Positions 33,282 through 43,209 of a stretch of 64,000 nucleotides of DNA are shown piece by piece; position 1 is the first letter of the stretch; each line of letters begins with the position of its first letter. The stretch lies in contig NZ_CP113054.1 of assembly GCF_026625605.1 (NCBI RefSeq), positions 2,790,001 to 2,854,000 of the forward strand, written 5' to 3'. The notes beneath the pieces are model-generated. The model was not told the DNA's origin, searched no databases, and saw nothing but the letters and a program-made list of their open reading frames with translations. The stretch is from Luteolibacter sp. SL250 (lineage in GTDB: Bacteria > Verrucomicrobiota > Verrucomicrobiia > Verrucomicrobiales > Akkermansiaceae). Both the position numbers and the translations under genes were made by a program.

Positions 33282-36200
33282 TTGAAATCCATCCTGATAT
33301 CCCTCGCTTCTCTCGTCCTCTCCGCCGGATGGTGCATGGCCGCATCCTTCGCTGATGGCCGGATCGGTGGAGCGGCTGTGGCGGAAACGGCGAACCGATC
33401 GTACCGCCTGCTGGTGCCGGATACCGCGGAGAAAGATGTCCGTCTTCCCATCGTGATCTACCTTCACGGAGCAGGCGCGAAGGGAAACGACAACAGACGG
33501 CCGGAGGCGGAACCGATCCCCGCGCATCTTGCGTCGGCGGATTTCCAGAAAGCCCATCCGTGCTTCGTCCTGGTGCCCCAGTGCCGCGACGGCTCCGATT
33601 CCGAAGGTCGTCCGAACAACTGGGTGAAGTGGAAGGGGCAGAAAGAGCTGCCGCCCGCGCAGTGGGTGGAGTCGGATGTGGAACCCAGCGACCAGCTCCA
33701 TGCCGCGATGACGGCTCTGGATGAGATCATGGAGAACCATCCCATCGATCCGGCACGGATCTATCTCGCGGGAGTTTCCATGGGAGCCAGCGGCTCGTGG
33801 AACTGGGCCGCCAGACAACCCGGGCGCTTCGCCGCGGTGCTGCCGGTCTGCGGATTGAGTGAGGAAGGAAAGGCACCGGCGTTGAAAACGGTGAGGATAC
33901 GGACTTTCCACGGCACCCTCGACGATGTGGTTCCGGTCGAGCGCACGCGCCGGATGATCGCCGCGCTGAAGGGGGAAGGCGCGGATGCGGAACTCAAGGA
34001 ATACGATGGAGCCGGGCATGACATCGCCCGGAAGGTCTTGGAGGACGGTGCGCTGGAGTGGATGTTTTCCCAACGGATCGGAACATCGTCCGTAGTCACA
34101 CCCGTCTCCGACGAGCAGGGCTTGGAGTATTTCGAGAAAGAGATCCGCCCGCTGCTGGCGGAGCACTGCTACGAGTGCCACGGCGAGAAGAAGCAGAAAG
34201 GGGAATTGCGCCTCGATACAAAGGCCGCCGCCTTCGCCGGAGGGGAGCTGGGCAAGGCCATCGTCCCGGGGGATCTGGACAAAAGCCTTCTGATCACGGC
34301 GGTCCGCTACCATGAAAAGGATCTCCAGATGCCGCCGGAAGAAAAGCTTCCGCAGGATGTGGTGGCAAAGCTGGAGGAATGGATCCGCAAGGGCGCGGCA
34401 TGGCCGGATGACGGAAAGTCCCATACCTCGAAGGTGAGCGGCGAGATGGTGTTCAGCGATGAGATGAAGTCCCACTGGGCGTTCCAGCCGATGTCTAGGC
34501 CGGTCGTGCCACCGTCGGCGAAGAACCCCATCGATCATTTCATCGCGGAGAAGCTCGGACAGGCCGGGCTGGCTCTTTCCCCGGAGGCGGACGCGCGGAA
34601 GCTCATCCGCCGCGTGAGCCTGGACCTTACGGGCCTGCCAGCCACCCCGGAGGAGACGGAAGCCTTCGCTGCGGATCCTTCACCGGAGGCCTACCAAAAG
34701 ATCGTGAAGCGTCTTCTTTCATCCCCGCACTATGGAGAACGCTGGGGCCGCCACTGGCTGGACGTCGCACGCTATGCCGACTCCAACGGATCCGAGGTGG
34801 ATCACGCGATGGCAAACGTCTGGCGCTACCGGGACTATGTGATCCATTCATTCAATGCGGACAAGCCCTTCGACCGTTTCCTGCGCGAGCAGATCGCGGG
34901 TGATCTCCTGCCGGATGCGGATGACGATTCGCTGACCGCCACCGGGTTCCTGATGCTGGGGCCGAAGGCGCTGGCGGATCTCGACAAGGCGCGGCTCACG
35001 GCCGATGTCATCGACGAACAGGTGGACACCGTGTCCCGTGCTTTCATCGGGATGACCATGGGGTGCGCCCGTTGCCATGACCACAAGTTCGACCCCTTGT
35101 CCGCCGCGGACTACTACGCCATGTCCGGCATCTTCAGCAGCACGAAGACGATGGACGTTTCGAAGCGGGTGGCCACCTGGACGGAGCGACCTCTCGGAGG
35201 AAATGCGGAGCTGGAGAAATACGCGTCGCTGGGACATGAGATCGCGGAGTTGCGGAAGCAACGTGAAGCCATCGCGAAAGCCGGGGGCGGAAAGGAAAAG
35301 AAGGTGCTCGCATCCGGCACGGACTATCTCGTGGTGGAGGCGGAACATTTCACGTCCGGAAATGTGAGCGTGGAATCCGACAGCCTGGGCAGGGGCATCG
35401 GGGTGATCCGCACCCGGACCGAGTATCCCGACCACATCGAGTATGAGTTCGGGTTGCCGGAGGAGGGCGACTACCAGATCGAACTCCGCTATGCGGCAAA
35501 GGAATCACGGCCCACCCAGCTCCTTGTGAATGGCAACCTCGAGACCGAGGAGGCCGCTGCGGAGATCACCGGTGACTGGACGCCGCGGGCTCAGCGGTGG
35601 TTTGTCCAGGGGACCTACCGCTTCCGAAAGGGAACGAACGTCCTTGCGTTCCACCGCGACGGACCGGTGCCCATCTTTGACAAATGGATCATCGGAAAAC
35701 CCCGTGCGCAGGCTTACTCGGAGACCGCCCCGGAAGCAAAGGCAGGCTTCGCCGTGAAGGACGACGGCCGGAAGGAACGCCTGAAGAAAATGGACGCCGC
35801 CATCGCAAAGGCGGAGGATCGGCTGTCGGCCATGCCGCGGGTGATGGTTCCGCTGGAAGGAACCATCGCGGATGCCCCCATTCTGGTCCGGGGGAATCCC
35901 GCGACTCCCGGCGTGGTGGTGCCGCGCGGCTTCCCGAAGATCGTCACGAATGTGAAAATGCCCGCCCCCGGAGCGGAGGCCAGCGGTCGGAAAGAATTGG
36001 CGGACTGGCTGGCGCATCCGGATCATCCGCTGACAGCACGCGTCATCGTCAACCGGGTGTGGCTCTGGCACTTCGGCGAGGGCTTGGTGAGATCTCCGGA
36101 CAACTTCGGACTGAGGGGGGAGACACCTTCCCACCCGGAGCTGCTGGATTGGCTCTCCGTCTGGCTCGTCGAGAACGGATGGTCGCTCAAGAAGCTGCAC

Positions 36201-36860
36201 GAACTCATCTGCAACAGCGCGACCTACCGGCAGGCGGTCCTTGCGAAGGCTCCCGCGCAGGATCCTGAGAACCGCCTGTTCTCAGGCTTTCCGCGCCGCA
36301 GGCTGGAGGCGGAAGTGCTCCGTGACTCCATGCTGGCGATCTCCGCGAAGCTGGACACCACCATGGGCGGCTCCCTGATGACCGTCCAGGACCGCACCTA
36401 TGCGAACGGCGGAAACGCTCCGGCGGACATTGCGAAGAAGATGAATTACGGATCGCCCCGCCGCTCCGTCTATGTGCCCATCATCCGCAACGCGCTCCAT
36501 GATTTCTTCGGTGCCTTCGACTATCCGAACCCCGGCGTGATCACCGGCCAGCGTTCCCAGACGACGGTGGCGCCGCAGGCCCTGTTTCTGATGAACAGCC
36601 CCTTCGTGCTGGAGCAGTCGGCGGCGCTGGCGGACCGCATCGGCAAGATGGATGGCGATGACGAGGCCCGTGCCCGAGCGGCGTGGCAGCTCGTCCTTTC
36701 CCGCCCGGCAAGGGCGGATGAGATCGCCCGCGCGCTCGCCTATGTCAATGCCCTGGAAGGTGATCTCCGCGCACTGGGGGATGAGTCGCCCCGCCGTTCC
36801 GCATGGACCCGCATGTGCCAGACCCTTTTCGCTTCGAACGAATTCCTCTACCTGCAATGA
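33282..36860 (+). CDS. Secreted esterase / cytochrome / DUF1549 / CBM / DUF1553 fusion protein
   Basis: A 1192-residue exported protein starting at TTG (33282), with signal MKSILISLASLVLSAGWCMA. Residues about 35-270 are an alpha/beta hydrolase: nucleophile S166 in GVSMG, acid in TLDDVVP, His in GAGHD. Then a planctomycete-type cytochrome domain (C296-YE-C-H; QKGELRLDTK, PGDLDKSLL), DUF1549 (about 410-625, with C595-AR-C-H), a CBM6-like insert (about 685-800) and DUF1553 (about 895-1190; HPDHPLTARVIVNRVWLWHF, LFLMNSPFVLEQS). It overlaps the DUF1501 gene. Likely a surface oxidoreductase with ester-cleaving power; substrate unknown. Confidence 0.88.
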   Translation: MKSILISLASLVLSAGWCMAASFADGRIGGAAVAETANRSYRLLVPDTAEKDVRLPIVIYLHGAGAKGNDNRRPEAEPIPAHLASADFQKAHPCFVLVPQCRDGSDSEGRPNNWVKWKGQKELPPAQWVESDVEPSDQLHAAMTALDEIMENHPIDPARIYLAGVSMGASGSWNWAARQPGRFAAVLPVCGLSEEGKAPALKTVRIRTFHGTLDDVVPVERTRRMIAALKGEGADAELKEYDGAGHDIARKVLEDGALEWMFSQRIGTSSVVTPVSDEQGLEYFEKEIRPLLAEHCYECHGEKKQKGELRLDTKAAAFAGGELGKAIVPGDLDKSLLITAVRYHEKDLQMPPEEKLPQDVVAKLEEWIRKGAAWPDDGKSHTSKVSGEMVFSDEMKSHWAFQPMSRPVVPPSAKNPIDHFIAEKLGQAGLALSPEADARKLIRRVSLDLTGLPATPEETEAFAADPSPEAYQKIVKRLLSSPHYGERWGRHWLDVARYADSNGSEVDHAMANVWRYRDYVIHSFNADKPFDRFLREQIAGDLLPDADDDSLTATGFLMLGPKALADLDKARLTADVIDEQVDTVSRAFIGMTMGCARCHDHKFDPLSAADYYAMSGIFSSTKTMDVSKRVATWTERPLGGNAELEKYASLGHEIAELRKQREAIAKAGGGKEKKVLASGTDYLVVEAEHFTSGNVSVESDSLGRGIGVIRTRTEYPDHIEYEFGLPEEGDYQIELRYAAKESRPTQLLVNGNLETEEAAAEITGDWTPRAQRWFVQGTYRFRKGTNVLAFHRDGPVPIFDKWIIGKPRAQAYSETAPEAKAGFAVKDDGRKERLKKMDAAIAKAEDRLSAMPRVMVPLEGTIADAPILVRGNPATPGVVVPRGFPKIVTNVKMPAPGAEASGRKELADWLAHPDHPLTARVIVNRVWLWHFGEGLVRSPDNFGLRGETPSHPELLDWLSVWLVENGWSLKKLHELICNSATYRQAVLAKAPAQDPENRLFSGFPRRRLEAEVLRDSMLAISAKLDTTMGGSLMTVQDRTYANGGNAPADIAKKMNYGSPRRSVYVPIIRNALHDFFGAFDYPNPGVITGQRSQTTVAPQALFLMNSPFVLEQSAALADRIGKMDGDDEARARAAWQLVLSRPARADEIARALAYVNALEGDLRALGDESPRRSAWTRMCQTLFASNEFLYLQ

Positions 36861-38299
36861 ACCCATTCTCCTGCAATCAATTCTCCAGCCCGTATTCGCG
36901 CCGCGACGCGCTGAAGACCTTCGGCCTGGGCTTCGGTGGACTCGCCCTGTCCAGTCTGTTCGGTGAGACGGCACGTGCTGCGGTGACGGCGGCAGGACCG
37001 GGGATCGGAGCAGGGAATCCGTTGGCTCCACGTGCGCCCCACTTCGTGGGAAAGGCGAAGCGGGTGATCTTCCTCTTCATGCATGGTGGCCCGTCGTCCG
37101 TGGATACGTTCGACCACAAGCCCGCGTTGGAAAAGCACGACGGCCAGACCGCCCCGAACCTGCCGAAGATCACTTTCGCGGCGGCCAATGGCCGGGATGG
37201 CTCGAAGCTGTGGAAGTCACCGTGGAAGTTCAGCCCTCGTGGTGAAAGCGGCCACATGGTCAGCGAGCTGTTCCCGCACCTCGGCGGGCACGTGGATGAG
37301 ATGTGCTTCCTCCACTCCTGCCATGGTACCGCGCTGGACCATGGTGCGGCGGTGCTGAGGATGAGCACCGGCACGGAGGCCTTTGTCAGGCCCAGCCTGG
37401 GATCATGGATGCTCTACGGACTCGGTTCGGAAAACCAGGACCTGCCCGGGTTTATCACCATCGCCCCCAGTGACACGCACGGCGGCGTGAGGAACTATGG
37501 CTCCGCTTTCCTCCCGGCAGCCTATCAGGGAACCGCGCTCGGCTCCGCTGCTTCAAAGGCGGATGAGGCGAAGTTCAGATTCCTCGGCAAACCGGGCGAC
37601 GCGCTGCAACGGCGGCAGCTCGATTTCCTCCGCGAGATCAATCTCAACTCAGGCACTCCGGTCGATTCGGAACTGGAGGCCCGCATCGGGACCTATGAGC
37701 TGGCGTTCCGCATGCAGATGGCCGCTCCGGAGGTCATGGACATTTCAAAGGAAAGCGCCGCCACGCGTGAACTGTATGGGATCGACGATCCGGTCACCGC
37801 TGAGTTCGGGAAGAAATGCCTCCTCGCACGGAGGTTCGCTGAGGCAGGCGTCCGTTTCATCCAGATCAGCACGGGAGCGGTCTGGGACCAGCATGGCGGC
37901 TTGGTGAAGGGGCATGGAGACAACGCGCGCGCGAGCGACAAGCCCGCTGCCGGTCTGTTGAAGGATCTCAAGCAACGCGGCCTGCTCGATGACACGCTGG
38001 TCATCTGGGGAGGGGAGTTCGGACGCACTCCGACCCGTGAGGGCGGGGATGGCCGTGACCACAATCCCCACGGCTACACCATGTGGCTGGCGGGTGGGGG
38101 AGTGAAGCCAGGCCGTGTGGGGGCGACGGATGAGCTGGGCTACTATGCGGTGGAGAACAAGATCCACCTGCATGACCTGCATGCCACCCTGCTCGCCCTC
38201 ATGGGGCTGGACCATGAACGCTTGACTTACCGCTATGCGGGCCGTGACTTCAGGCTCACGGATGTTTTCGGACGCGTGGTGAAAGAGGTCTTCGCATGA
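36857..38299 (+). CDS. DUF1501 (sulfatase-like) Tat-exported protein
   Basis: A 480-residue protein with a twin-arginine-like signal (YSRRDALKTFGLGFGGLALS). Conserved DUF1501 segments are KRVIFLFMHGGPSSVDTFDH, HSCHGTALDHGAAVLRMSTG, LAPSD-like IAPSDTHGGVRNYG, LARRFAEAGVRFIQI, WGGEFGRTPT and GRDHNPHGYTMWLAGGGVK. The fold belongs to the alkaline phosphatase/sulfatase superfamily. DUF1501 genes nearly always pair with DUF1549/DUF1553 genes, as here, where start and stop overlap (ATGA, 36857-36860). Its reaction is not known. Confidence 0.92.
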   Translation: MNPFSCNQFSSPYSRRDALKTFGLGFGGLALSSLFGETARAAVTAAGPGIGAGNPLAPRAPHFVGKAKRVIFLFMHGGPSSVDTFDHKPALEKHDGQTAPNLPKITFAAANGRDGSKLWKSPWKFSPRGESGHMVSELFPHLGGHVDEMCFLHSCHGTALDHGAAVLRMSTGTEAFVRPSLGSWMLYGLGSENQDLPGFITIAPSDTHGGVRNYGSAFLPAAYQGTALGSAASKADEAKFRFLGKPGDALQRRQLDFLREINLNSGTPVDSELEARIGTYELAFRMQMAAPEVMDISKESAATRELYGIDDPVTAEFGKKCLLARRFAEAGVRFIQISTGAVWDQHGGLVKGHGDNARASDKPAAGLLKDLKQRGLLDDTLVIWGGEFGRTPTREGGDGRDHNPHGYTMWLAGGGVKPGRVGATDELGYYAVENKIHLHDLHATLLALMGLDHERLTYRYAGRDFRLTDVFGRVVKEVFA

Positions 38300-39570
38300 A
38301 AGGCCGCATACCCATCCGGTGGGTGATCGCGGTCATGCTGCTTTTGCTCTCCGTCCTGAACTACGTGGACCGTCAGGCGCTTTCGATCCTGGCGACCACC
38401 ATCCAGAAAGAACTCCATCTTTCCGACAGCGACTACGCGCGCGTCGGCCAGGCCTTCCTCCTTTGCTACACCATCTCCTACTTCTTCGCCGGTCGGGTGG
38501 TGGACCGCCTGGGCGCGCGCGCCTCGGAGACGATCTTCGTCACCTGGTGGTCGGTGGCGAACATGCTGACGGCGCTTTCTTCCGGATTCCTTTCGATGGT
38601 CGGCTTCCGCAGCCTGCTGGGCATCGGCGAACCGGGCCACTATGCCGTCTCCGCAAAGGTGGTGGGCGCCTGGTTCCCACCGAAGGAGAAAGGCGTGGCC
38701 GCCGGGATGTACATGATGGGCGGGACGCTGGGGGCGGCCATCGCCGCGCCGCTGGTCGCATGGCTGGCGCTCCAATATGGCTGGCGCTCGGCATTCATCG
38801 TCACCGGTATGATGGGGTTGGTGGTGGCACCCCTCTGGTACTACTTCTACCGTTCTCCCGCCTCCCACCGGTGGGTGGGGGAAAAGGAGAAGGAATTGCT
38901 CACCTCCCACGGCCTCATGGAGACCGCGAAGGCAAAGGCTCCGCCGCTGCCGTTCGGGACGATCATCCTGTGGAAACCGCTCTGGCTGGTGATGGGGGTG
39001 CGGATGCTCACCGACCCCATCTGGTATTTCTACCTCGTCTGGTTCGCGAAGTATCTCCAGGAAAAGCGCGGCATGACCCTCGGTGAGGTTGGCGGCACGC
39101 TGTGGATCGTCTTCGTCGCGGCGGACATCGGCTGCCTGGCCGCAGGCTTCGCATCCGGCTATTTCATCCGTAAGGGGATCTCTCCGGTCAACGCACGGCT
39201 CCGCGTCATCTGTGCCACCGCATTGGTGATGGGCTTGAGCTTCGTCATCCCGCTGCTGCCCGGTGCCGGATGGGCCATCGCCTTCGCCAGCCTCTTCGCC
39301 GGATGTGTGATGATGTTCATGGCCAGTTGCGTGACCTTGCCGCTCGATCTGTTTCCGTCCGGCTCGCTTGGCTCCGCGCAGGGCCTCATCGGCATGGGTG
39401 GCAGCATCGGCGGATTCTTTTCCACCGGACTGATCGGTGCGGTGCTCACGAAGCACCATTCCTACGACGGCCTGTTCACGGCCATGAGCTTTCTACATCC
39501 GCTCGCCGCGCTCCTGCTCGTGCTGTTGCTCCCGCGTGCGGTCGCCCATTTCCGAACCACCCATCCATGA
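38296..39570 (+). CDS. MFS transporter, anion:cation symporter (sugar-acid) type
   Basis: A 424-residue inner membrane protein with twelve predicted helices. It starts IPIRWVIAVMLLLLSVLNYVDRQALS, the first helix and NYVDRQ motif typical of the ACS family (hexuronate/galactonate-type transporters). RVVDRLGARA is the helix 2-3 loop and RSLLGIGEPGHY lies in helix 4. A cytoplasmic loop lies near residues 195-215. The start lies in the ATGA that ends the DUF1501 gene, and its own stop overlaps the enolase-superfamily gene. Context and family suggest uptake of a sugar acid; the exact substrate is not visible. Confidence 0.88.
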   Translation: MKGRIPIRWVIAVMLLLLSVLNYVDRQALSILATTIQKELHLSDSDYARVGQAFLLCYTISYFFAGRVVDRLGARASETIFVTWWSVANMLTALSSGFLSMVGFRSLLGIGEPGHYAVSAKVVGAWFPPKEKGVAAGMYMMGGTLGAAIAAPLVAWLALQYGWRSAFIVTGMMGLVVAPLWYYFYRSPASHRWVGEKEKELLTSHGLMETAKAKAPPLPFGTIILWKPLWLVMGVRMLTDPIWYFYLVWFAKYLQEKRGMTLGEVGGTLWIVFVAADIGCLAAGFASGYFIRKGISPVNARLRVICATALVMGLSFVIPLLPGAGWAIAFASLFAGCVMMFMASCVTLPLDLFPSGSLGSAQGLIGMGGSIGGFFSTGLIGAVLTKHHSYDGLFTAMSFLHPLAALLLVLLLPRAVAHFRTTHP

Positions 39571-40739
39571 ATCCGTCACCCACCATCATCACCTCCATCT
39601 CCTGCTGGAAGGTCTTCGTCCCGTTCGTCCACCAGGTGGAATGGAGCGCGGGAACCCGGCCGGGGATCACGCGGCTGGTCGTGAAAGTGGAGACGGCGGA
39701 TGGAACCGTCGGCATCGGCGAGACAATCTGCCTGCTGGAGTTCATCGAGCCGGTCCTGCGCAAGACGGTCATCCCGCTCGCCATCGGTGAGGATGCCTGC
39801 GACATCGAACGGCTGCTGAGGAAGACGGAAGGCGCGGGCTACTACCACCACAAGCGGGCGGTCACCATGGCCCGCGCCGCGGTGGAGATGGCCTGCTGGG
39901 ACATCGTCGGCAAGCAGGCCGGGATGCCGCTGCACCGGCTGTGGGGCGGCAAGTTCCGCGCGCAGGTGCCCATCATCGGCTACATCCAGTCCGCCGATCC
40001 CGCCGTGGCGGCCAGAGAGGCGGCGGATTTCGTCAGCCGTGGGTTCGGCACGCTCAAGCTGAAGCTGGGGATGGGCGAAGCTCTCGACATCGAGCTGGTG
40101 CGGGCTGTGAGGGACGGAGCGGGACCGACCGCGAGGATCCGTGGCGATGCGAACGGGGCCTGGACCATCGGTACCGCGAAACGCCAGCTACGGAAGCTGG
40201 AACCCTTCGACCTCGAGTATGTCGAGCAGCCATTGCCGCTGGAGGATCTGGCAGGCAGCGCCCATCTGCGGAAGAACACCTGCATCCCCATCGCGCTGGA
40301 TGAGGCTGCCTACACCCTGCAGGATGTCCATTCCATCATCGCTGCGGAGGCTGCGGATGTGGTGGTGATCGATCCCCACGAAGCGGGGGGGCTTATCCAG
40401 GCAAGGAAGCAGGCCGCCCTCTGTGAGGCGGCGGGCATCCCGGTGACCCTCCACAGCGGAGGAGAATGCGGCGTCTCGATGGCGGCCTACCTCCACTTCG
40501 CGGCGAGTGTGCCGAACCTCAGTCTGGCGATCGACACTCAGTATCCCAATCTCAGCGCCGACATCATCCCGGAACGCCACGACTGGTCATCCGGCTGGAT
40601 GGAACCCATCGCCGGAAAGCCGGGCTTGGGAGTGGACTTGGACGAGGCCGCCGTCGCCAGGCTCCAGTCGGACGTCATCCCCAATCCGTATCTGGATCCC
40701 AGGCGGCCGGACTGGTTCGGCACGAAGCCCGCCTACTGA
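39567..40739 (+). CDS. Enolase-superfamily (mandelate racemase/muconate lactonizing) enzyme
   Basis: A 390-residue enzyme with an N-terminal capping domain (about 1-125) and a barrel. Expected barrel-end residues are present: the KLKLG lysine pair, metal ligands Asp in RGDANGAW, Glu in VEQPLPLEDL and Glu/Asp in ALDEAAY, then VVIDPHEAGG and His in LHSGGECGVSMAAY. Such enzymes dehydrate sugar acids or racemise or cycloisomerise acids by proton abstraction next to a carboxylate. Overlap with the MFS gene (39567-39570) suggests it acts on the imported compound in the cytoplasm. Subgroup and substrate are uncertain. Confidence 0.88.
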   Translation: MNPSPTIITSISCWKVFVPFVHQVEWSAGTRPGITRLVVKVETADGTVGIGETICLLEFIEPVLRKTVIPLAIGEDACDIERLLRKTEGAGYYHHKRAVTMARAAVEMACWDIVGKQAGMPLHRLWGGKFRAQVPIIGYIQSADPAVAAREAADFVSRGFGTLKLKLGMGEALDIELVRAVRDGAGPTARIRGDANGAWTIGTAKRQLRKLEPFDLEYVEQPLPLEDLAGSAHLRKNTCIPIALDEAAYTLQDVHSIIAAEAADVVVIDPHEAGGLIQARKQAALCEAAGIPVTLHSGGECGVSMAAYLHFAASVPNLSLAIDTQYPNLSADIIPERHDWSSGWMEPIAGKPGLGVDLDEAAVARLQSDVIPNPYLDPRRPDWFGTKPAY

Positions 40740-40749
40740 CAGCCTCCGG

Positions 40750-43203
40750 TCACTTCCACTGGAACAGCTCGCTCTGCACCACTTCGTGGATGAGCGAGCG
40801 CATCCCGTAGCCATCCTTCCCGGCACGGGCGACAATCCCGTCGATGGCGGGTTGGTCGAACGGAGTGGGCACCGCGCCCGTTGCGTAGGTAACCAGGTGC
40901 CTCGTGACTCCTTTGGCCAGCAAGGCGGGCCGGTGGGCCAGATAGGTGCGTAACTCATGGATATTCGCGAATCGTTTGCCATCCGGCGTCTGCCCTGAGC
41001 TGTCCACTGGCAGTCCATCCTTCCACGTGAGTTGCTCCGGTTTCCGCTCCCGCACGGAAATGGACAATGTTTCCCGGTTCACCATCCGGTAGTGATCGCG
41101 GTGGTTTCCCATCACGTCGAAGCTTTCCAGCGCGAAGCCGTAGGGATCGAACCGTGCGTGGCAGGCAGCGCAGGAACGTCCCTCAGCATGCATCGCGAAC
41201 TGTTCCCGCAGCGTCTTCGCCCCGCGGACGTCCGGTTCCACCGGCTTGATGCCCGGGGGCGGGGGAGGGATCGGCGTGCCAAGCAGCCGTTCCGCCAGCC
41301 AGCGTCCCCGTTTCACCGGAGAGGTTACGGTCCCGTTGGCGGTCACCTTCATCACAGAGGACTGCGTCCAGATCCCGCCGAACGGGGAACCCGCCGGCAA
41401 CTTTGCCAGCCGCAGGCCCGCGCCTTCCACCCCGGGGATCCCATAGTGCGTGGCGAGCGCCCCGTTCGCCATGGTCCAGTCCGCCGCGACCAGATCCTTC
41501 ACGCCGATGTTCTCCTTCAGCATGCGGCGTAGGAATCCCTCCGTCTCCCACACGCTGGAGAGCTTCAGGAATTCCCCATACTCCGGATAAAGGTTCCCGT
41601 CGGGTGAGGTATCATTGATGGCACGCAGGCCGAGCCACTGCTTCGCGAAGTCCGTGATGAAACGCTCCGCCTTCGGATCCTCCAGCATGCGTTCCGTCTG
41701 CCGCCTCAGGGTGGCGGGATCCAAGATTCCGCCGGTGGCTGTCACTTCCATCAGTTCATCATCCGGCGTGGATCCCCACAGGAAATAGGACAACCTCGAG
41801 GCCAGCGCGTGTGCGGAGAGTTTCCCTGGCTCCTCCACCAGACAGAGGAAATCCGGCGAGGTCATGAGCAGGGTCACCTCGTCCAGAAATGCCCGCTTCA
41901 CCGGCATGCCGGCATCCACCGCGGCGGTCAGCCGTGACATCACCTCGTCCAGTTCTCCGGCGGTGAAATCACGGCGGTAGAGCCGTGTGCCGATCCTTGC
42001 GAATGTCTTGCGCATCGCGGCGGAGAAGGACTCCTTCAGCTCCGGAGGCAGCTTCGTGTTGTCGCCGGGCTTGCGCAGGAGCTGGTCGAGTTCCGGCGGA
42101 AAGTCAGCCGTCAGCCAGCGGTCGCCGGGCAGGGGCAGGGCGGGGGATTCCACCTCCACCCATTGCAGCGCCAATCCGGGCCCCTTACACTCGGAGGCCT
42201 GGTGGTTCTTCGGGACCGGCACGCCGAGTCCGAAGGGAACGAACCGGATGCCATCACCCACCGGGGCCTTGTCATTCAGGTCACGTGTCCGCAGATACAC
42301 ATCCGTTTCGATGACGGAGGGTTTTCCCGGTGGCACTTCGATGATGCCGACCAGCTCGACGATCTGCGGATACGCGCTGGTATGCCCGGCGTAAATCCCC
42401 ACCACCAGCGGCTTGTCCGTCTGGTAGGCGTAGGCGGAGATCTTCATCCGGTGGATGCCCGGACGCTCGGTGCCCTTGTAGGTGACCGGGCCGGAGGTCA
42501 GATCGGAGTTGAAGGAAACCATCGTCCCATCGGGAAGTTCCAGGATGTGGCCTTTCGACTGCTCGCTGGGCTTCGCGACGGCTTTCCGGGTCCGCGCCGG
42601 ATCGAACTCCGCCGACTGCGGGGCTTCCCCTTGCGGCAGGGGGCGGAGGATCCATTTCAAAACCGCCTCCGTCATGGTGACATAGCCCGCCGCGCCGCTG
42701 GCGGAAAGTCCCAGCGCGCCGCCCACCTTGTCATAGCCGTCCATCAGGTTGTCCTCCGGCAGGTTGATGCCCACCGTGGGACGCATGCCGGTCAGATCCT
42801 GGACCGTGTTGGCATACTCGTTTTGGGAAAGCCTCCGCAGCATGCTGCGGCCCTCGCTCCGCTGCTTTTCCAGATGCATGCGGCTGAAGTCACCCTTGAT
42901 CCAGCCGATCACCGCCTGCCTCTTTTCCGCCGCCGGCTGTTCCTCATCCTCCGGCGGCATGTTGCCAGACTCCAGTTGGTCCAGGATCCGGAACCACAGA
43001 TCCTTGTCCGCCATCAGCGCTTCAAGGCTGCTGTCCAGATCCACCTTTGCCTCCGCCTTCTTTCCGGAATGGCATTCCTTGCAGTGGGCTTCCAGCACCG
43101 CTTCCACCTGCCTGCCATAGGACACGGCTGCATCCTCCGCCGCCACGGCGCGGAGAAAGGACATGCCGGCGAGCAGGATGGAGATTCGTTTCAGCGCGTG
43201 CAT
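40750..43203 (-). CDS. DUF1587/DUF1592/DUF1588/DUF1585 cytochrome-type protein
   Basis: An 817-residue exported protein (signal MHALKRISILLAGMSFLRAVA). A planctomycete-type cytochrome site, C41-KE-C-H, comes first. DUF1587 follows (LRRLSQNEYANTVQDLTG, about 120-185), then a beta region, DUF1595/DUF1592 (TRLYRRDFTAGELDEVM, LASRLSYFLWGSTPDDEL), DUF1588 (SPVKRGRWLAERLLGTPIPP; second site C678-AA-C-H) and DUF1585 at the end. It starts six bases after the stop of the DUF1552 gene, so the two form an operon. Probable role: periplasmic electron transfer in degradation of an unknown organic substrate. Confidence 0.9.
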   Translation of the reverse strand: MHALKRISILLAGMSFLRAVAAEDAAVSYGRQVEAVLEAHCKECHSGKKAEAKVDLDSSLEALMADKDLWFRILDQLESGNMPPEDEEQPAAEKRQAVIGWIKGDFSRMHLEKQRSEGRSMLRRLSQNEYANTVQDLTGMRPTVGINLPEDNLMDGYDKVGGALGLSASGAAGYVTMTEAVLKWILRPLPQGEAPQSAEFDPARTRKAVAKPSEQSKGHILELPDGTMVSFNSDLTSGPVTYKGTERPGIHRMKISAYAYQTDKPLVVGIYAGHTSAYPQIVELVGIIEVPPGKPSVIETDVYLRTRDLNDKAPVGDGIRFVPFGLGVPVPKNHQASECKGPGLALQWVEVESPALPLPGDRWLTADFPPELDQLLRKPGDNTKLPPELKESFSAAMRKTFARIGTRLYRRDFTAGELDEVMSRLTAAVDAGMPVKRAFLDEVTLLMTSPDFLCLVEEPGKLSAHALASRLSYFLWGSTPDDELMEVTATGGILDPATLRRQTERMLEDPKAERFITDFAKQWLGLRAINDTSPDGNLYPEYGEFLKLSSVWETEGFLRRMLKENIGVKDLVAADWTMANGALATHYGIPGVEGAGLRLAKLPAGSPFGGIWTQSSVMKVTANGTVTSPVKRGRWLAERLLGTPIPPPPPGIKPVEPDVRGAKTLREQFAMHAEGRSCAACHARFDPYGFALESFDVMGNHRDHYRMVNRETLSISVRERKPEQLTWKDGLPVDSSGQTPDGKRFANIHELRTYLAHRPALLAKGVTRHLVTYATGAVPTPFDQPAIDGIVARAGKDGYGMRSLIHEVVQSELFQWK

Positions 43204-43209
43204 GGCCTT

